Part shown: positions 62,160-64,000 of the stretch, piece by piece
Position numbering within the stretch: position 1 is the stretch's first letter
Layout: every line of letters starts with the position of its first letter
The notes under the pieces: model-generated
What the model was told of the DNA's origin: nothing
Database searches by the model: none
The model's input: the letters and a program-made list of their open reading frames with translations, nothing else
Source: Mariniblastus sp.
GTDB lineage: Bacteria > Planctomycetota > Planctomycetia > Pirellulales > Pirellulaceae
Reading direction: 5' to 3'
Length of the DNA stretch: 64,000 nucleotides
Assembly (NCBI GenBank): GCA_028823415.1
Contig: JAPKBL010000004.1
Location: 19,600-83,599, forward strand
Program-made: the position numbers and the translations under genes

Positions 62160-62891
62160 ATGACGAGAAATGGTTGGTATCGAGATCAACCGCCCGATAT
62201 AGCAGCTAATATTAAGGCGATTTCTTTGGTTTTTAAATTTCGATGGTCAATGGCATTGGCGCGTTTCATGGTCGTGGCTTCGATTCTGAGCCTGAATGTA
62301 CTGACCGTTAGTTTCGCAGCTGCCCAGGAGCCAGATTCCAAGTCTCGTCGGTATGAGCAGGGACCGTTGGTTAAGAAAGATTACCAAGGTGCCGCGCCCG
62401 ACACGATCAAAAATTTTTCTGCCTCAACCGAGATCGAAGTGCGCTATGACTACCGCTACCAGATTCACCTAAAGGATCAGCGGTTTCAAATCTACGTAAC
62501 GGACATCGAAGTGTATTCAATTATGCTGCAGAAAAAATCATGGAATAGGCAGCTGTACAATGTTCGTCTCCTCGACCATGAACAGGGTCATTTTGACATC
62601 GGCGAAATTTTTGCCTTAAAAACGAAGCTTGAATTTGCAAAACAAATGAAAGCCACGCGCCGCTTCTTTAGCGTTGGCAAGAGCAGGGCAGCGGTGATTG
62701 CTAATCTTAAAGAGACATTGAATCATCAATTTACTCATAGCGTGTCTGAGATGAAGGCTGAGCAAATTGAATACGACGACGCTACAAATCACGGCATCGA
62801 CCGGAAGGCACAAAAACTTGCCCGCCAAGGTCATTCGGAGGAACGGAAGATACTGCAAGAGAAAGTCAAAAGCTTGGCGGGATATCAATAG
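62160..62891 (+). CDS. DUF922-like secreted zinc-protease-like protein
   Basis: A hydrophobic segment (MALARFMVVASILSLNVLTVSFAAAQ) about 30 residues in acts as signal, so the start may be the ATG at 62250 and not 62160. The mature part shows DYRYQIHLKDQRFQIYVTDIEVYSIMLQKKSW and then LLDHEQGHFDIGEIFALK, a variant HExxH zinc-binding helix (HEQGH). A later EIEYDDATNHGI-like block (QIEYDDATNHGIDRKAQ) completes the DUF922 pattern. Such proteins are predicted extracellular proteases. The C-terminus is basic and helical. It sits downstream of the PQQ gene on the same strand and may be co-transcribed. Assignment by motif only. Confidence 0.7.
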   Translation: MTRNGWYRDQPPDIAANIKAISLVFKFRWSMALARFMVVASILSLNVLTVSFAAAQEPDSKSRRYEQGPLVKKDYQGAAPDTIKNFSASTEIEVRYDYRYQIHLKDQRFQIYVTDIEVYSIMLQKKSWNRQLYNVRLLDHEQGHFDIGEIFALKTKLEFAKQMKATRRFFSVGKSRAAVIANLKETLNHQFTHSVSEMKAEQIEYDDATNHGIDRKAQKLARQGHSEERKILQEKVKSLAGYQ

Positions 62892-63147
62892 ACGGAACTT
62901 TAGGCCAAGTCAGTTATGGGTTTGCGCCCAGAATTATTGGACGGCGATAATTTGAATCTCTGACAAGTTGACGAGTACGGCAAAATTACGTATATTTACG
63001 TCACGCGGCCGTATTCAGTGGTCGAGGTTGGTTTGCCGAACAGAATAATGGATTCAGGAGAGATTTGCGTTAGATTTTTGATCCGTTAAAATGTCGAATT
63101 GGCAAATTGTATCTAGTTTGAAAATGGTTTCTTAGGGTTGTGGAATA

Positions 63148-63984
63148 ATGAAAATTAATCAAATTCTCGTTAGTTTGTTTGTGCTGGCTTTAGTCGTGCC
63201 ATGTTTGGGTCAGGACAAAGAAGGCAACGACGGAATGTTTAAGTCGAAGGAGGACTATGGGAATTTCATTGGTTCAGCCAAGAGGGCCTCGGCGGAAAAC
63301 CCTGAGCTGCGAGCTTTGATTCCACTGATCAATGATATTGCTCGGGGAATGCCTATTGGCTCAACTGCCTCGCGTTACGGATCCGCTAGTAGCGAACTTG
63401 GACTTTTATCTAACCCGCGTGTTCGCGAAGACATCGAAATGGTTGACGACCAATATCGAGAGTTTCAAGAACGGCAACGCGCACTGCAGCAGGAAATGGC
63501 AGATCAGTTAAGGCAAATTGATTTCACAGATACCGAAAATCTTCCGAGCCAAATCAAGGAGATTCGTAACTCTGCCGAACGGGAAATGAATGAGTTGCTT
63601 CTTCCGCATCAGGTCAAGCGACTGCGGCAGTTGAGAATGCAATCTTTATTGCAGCGGCGAGACCTTGTTCAGGTTTTGACGGCCGACCCGATTAAATCTG
63701 ATCTCGAGATTACCGATGAGCAATCCCAAGCGTTGCGAGACTATCAAGTTCAGATGCAAGAAGACTTGCAGCGAGAAATTGCAAAACTACAGGATAAAGC
63801 ACGAAGTCGTTTGCTTTCTAAATTGAATCCGTCACAAAAGAGACAAGTCGAAGACATGATTGGTGATACTTTTGTTTTCAAAGATTCTGTAGATCAGGCC
63901 GAGGGGAAAGCCGGAAAGAGGAGCAAGGGTGGTGGCGGCGGCAAAGGTAAAGCGAGTGGTAAAGCGAGTGGTAAAGGTAAGTGA
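63148..63984 (+). CDS. Exported coiled-coil protein with Gly/Lys/Ala-rich tail, unknown function
   Basis: Signal peptide MKINQILVSLFVLALVVPCLGQ. The middle is strongly helical and charged (VDDQYREFQERQRALQQEMADQLRQI, PSQIKEIRNSAEREMNELLLPHQVKRLRQLRMQSLLQRR, QMQEDLQREIAKLQDKARSRLLSKLNPSQKRQVEDMIG). This suggests coiled coils, somewhat like the Spy/CpxP-type helical periplasmic proteins with repeated LxxxQ units. The tail is low-complexity (KRSKGGGGGKGKASGKASGK). Planctomycetes carry many such exported proteins; I cannot name a function. The gene ends 16 bp before the window edge. The 256 bp upstream is AT-rich and shows TTACGT twice (62986 and 62996) but no clear promoter. Confidence 0.75.
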   Translation: MKINQILVSLFVLALVVPCLGQDKEGNDGMFKSKEDYGNFIGSAKRASAENPELRALIPLINDIARGMPIGSTASRYGSASSELGLLSNPRVREDIEMVDDQYREFQERQRALQQEMADQLRQIDFTDTENLPSQIKEIRNSAEREMNELLLPHQVKRLRQLRMQSLLQRRDLVQVLTADPIKSDLEITDEQSQALRDYQVQMQEDLQREIAKLQDKARSRLLSKLNPSQKRQVEDMIGDTFVFKDSVDQAEGKAGKRSKGGGGGKGKASGKASGKGK

Positions 63985-64000
63985 CTTTGAAAGTAAGAAT

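Overview
The window looks like chromosome from a planctomycete, most likely a marine Pirellulales-type bacterium. The evidence is the gene content. There are five formylglycine-type sulfatases and cytochrome-linked PSD1-type proteins (DUF1549/DUF1553 and DUF1592/DUF1588) each paired with a DUF1501 or DUF1552 partner. There are also repeated PQQ-like beta-propellers, 3-keto-disaccharide-hydrolase (DUF1080) modules, two sigma/FecR gene pairs and many exported proteins. This placement is inference; no rRNA or tRNA gene was recognised, and no CRISPR array or mobile element was seen.

Layout. 1-847: 3'-truncated exported hydrolase running off the left edge (absent from the ORF track). 1199-5949: a regulatory block with an NtrC-type sigma-54 activator, its convergent histidine kinase, and an RpoD-like sigma factor preceded by a near-perfect sigma-54 promoter. 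6056-15137: sulfatase, peptidase/glutaminase-like fusion, PhoD-like phosphatase, serine hydrolase, sugar isomerase-like protein and sodium:solute symporter. 15485-22153: esterase-DUF1080 fusion, cupin/JmjC protein, CelD-like acetyltransferase and two beta-propeller proteins. 22245-32634: a minus-strand polysaccharide block of DUF1501, PSD1 cytochrome, a 1291-residue sulfatase plus GH50/agarase-like fusion, and another sulfatase. The last two share an EF-hand tail. 33018-41383: sigma/FecR-LamG pair, sulfatase, small secretin-domain-like protein, DUF1080-sulfatase fusion and acetyl-xylan-esterase-like protein. 41677-48018: two tandem HlyD-like adaptors and a MacB-like permease without an ATPase gene, then a second sigma/FecR pair. 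48183-54835: PQQ propeller with EF-hands, DUF1592 cytochrome, DUF1552 protein and PQQ propeller. 55030-59028: an exported peroxiredoxin interrupted by an in-frame TGA, and a large propeller/di-haem/ankyrin protein. 59139-63984: sialidase-like protein, PQQ propeller, DUF922-like protease and a coiled-coil exported protein.

How it may work together (inference): exported sulfatases, esterases, sialidase-like and agarase-like enzymes strip and cut sulfated, acetylated polysaccharide. The symporter and isomerase-like protein would take up and convert products. The haem and propeller proteins form an envelope redox layer whose exact chemistry is unknown.

Most notable observations. (1) The peroxiredoxin TGA sits exactly at the peroxidatic cysteine of PxxxTxxC and is followed by a 7-bp stem-loop with a GU-containing apical loop 21 nt downstream, as in a bacterial SECIS. 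It is probably an exported selenoprotein. (2) A sigma-54 promoter drives a sigma-70-family sigma factor beside a kinase/NtrC pair, which resembles the architecture of the Borrelia Rrp2-RpoN-RpoS cascade. (3) Sulfatase and agarase-like glycosidase are fused in one polypeptide with a repeated EF-hand tail. (4) A 110-nt cloverleaf-like inverted-repeat element lies downstream of the second sigma/FecR pair.
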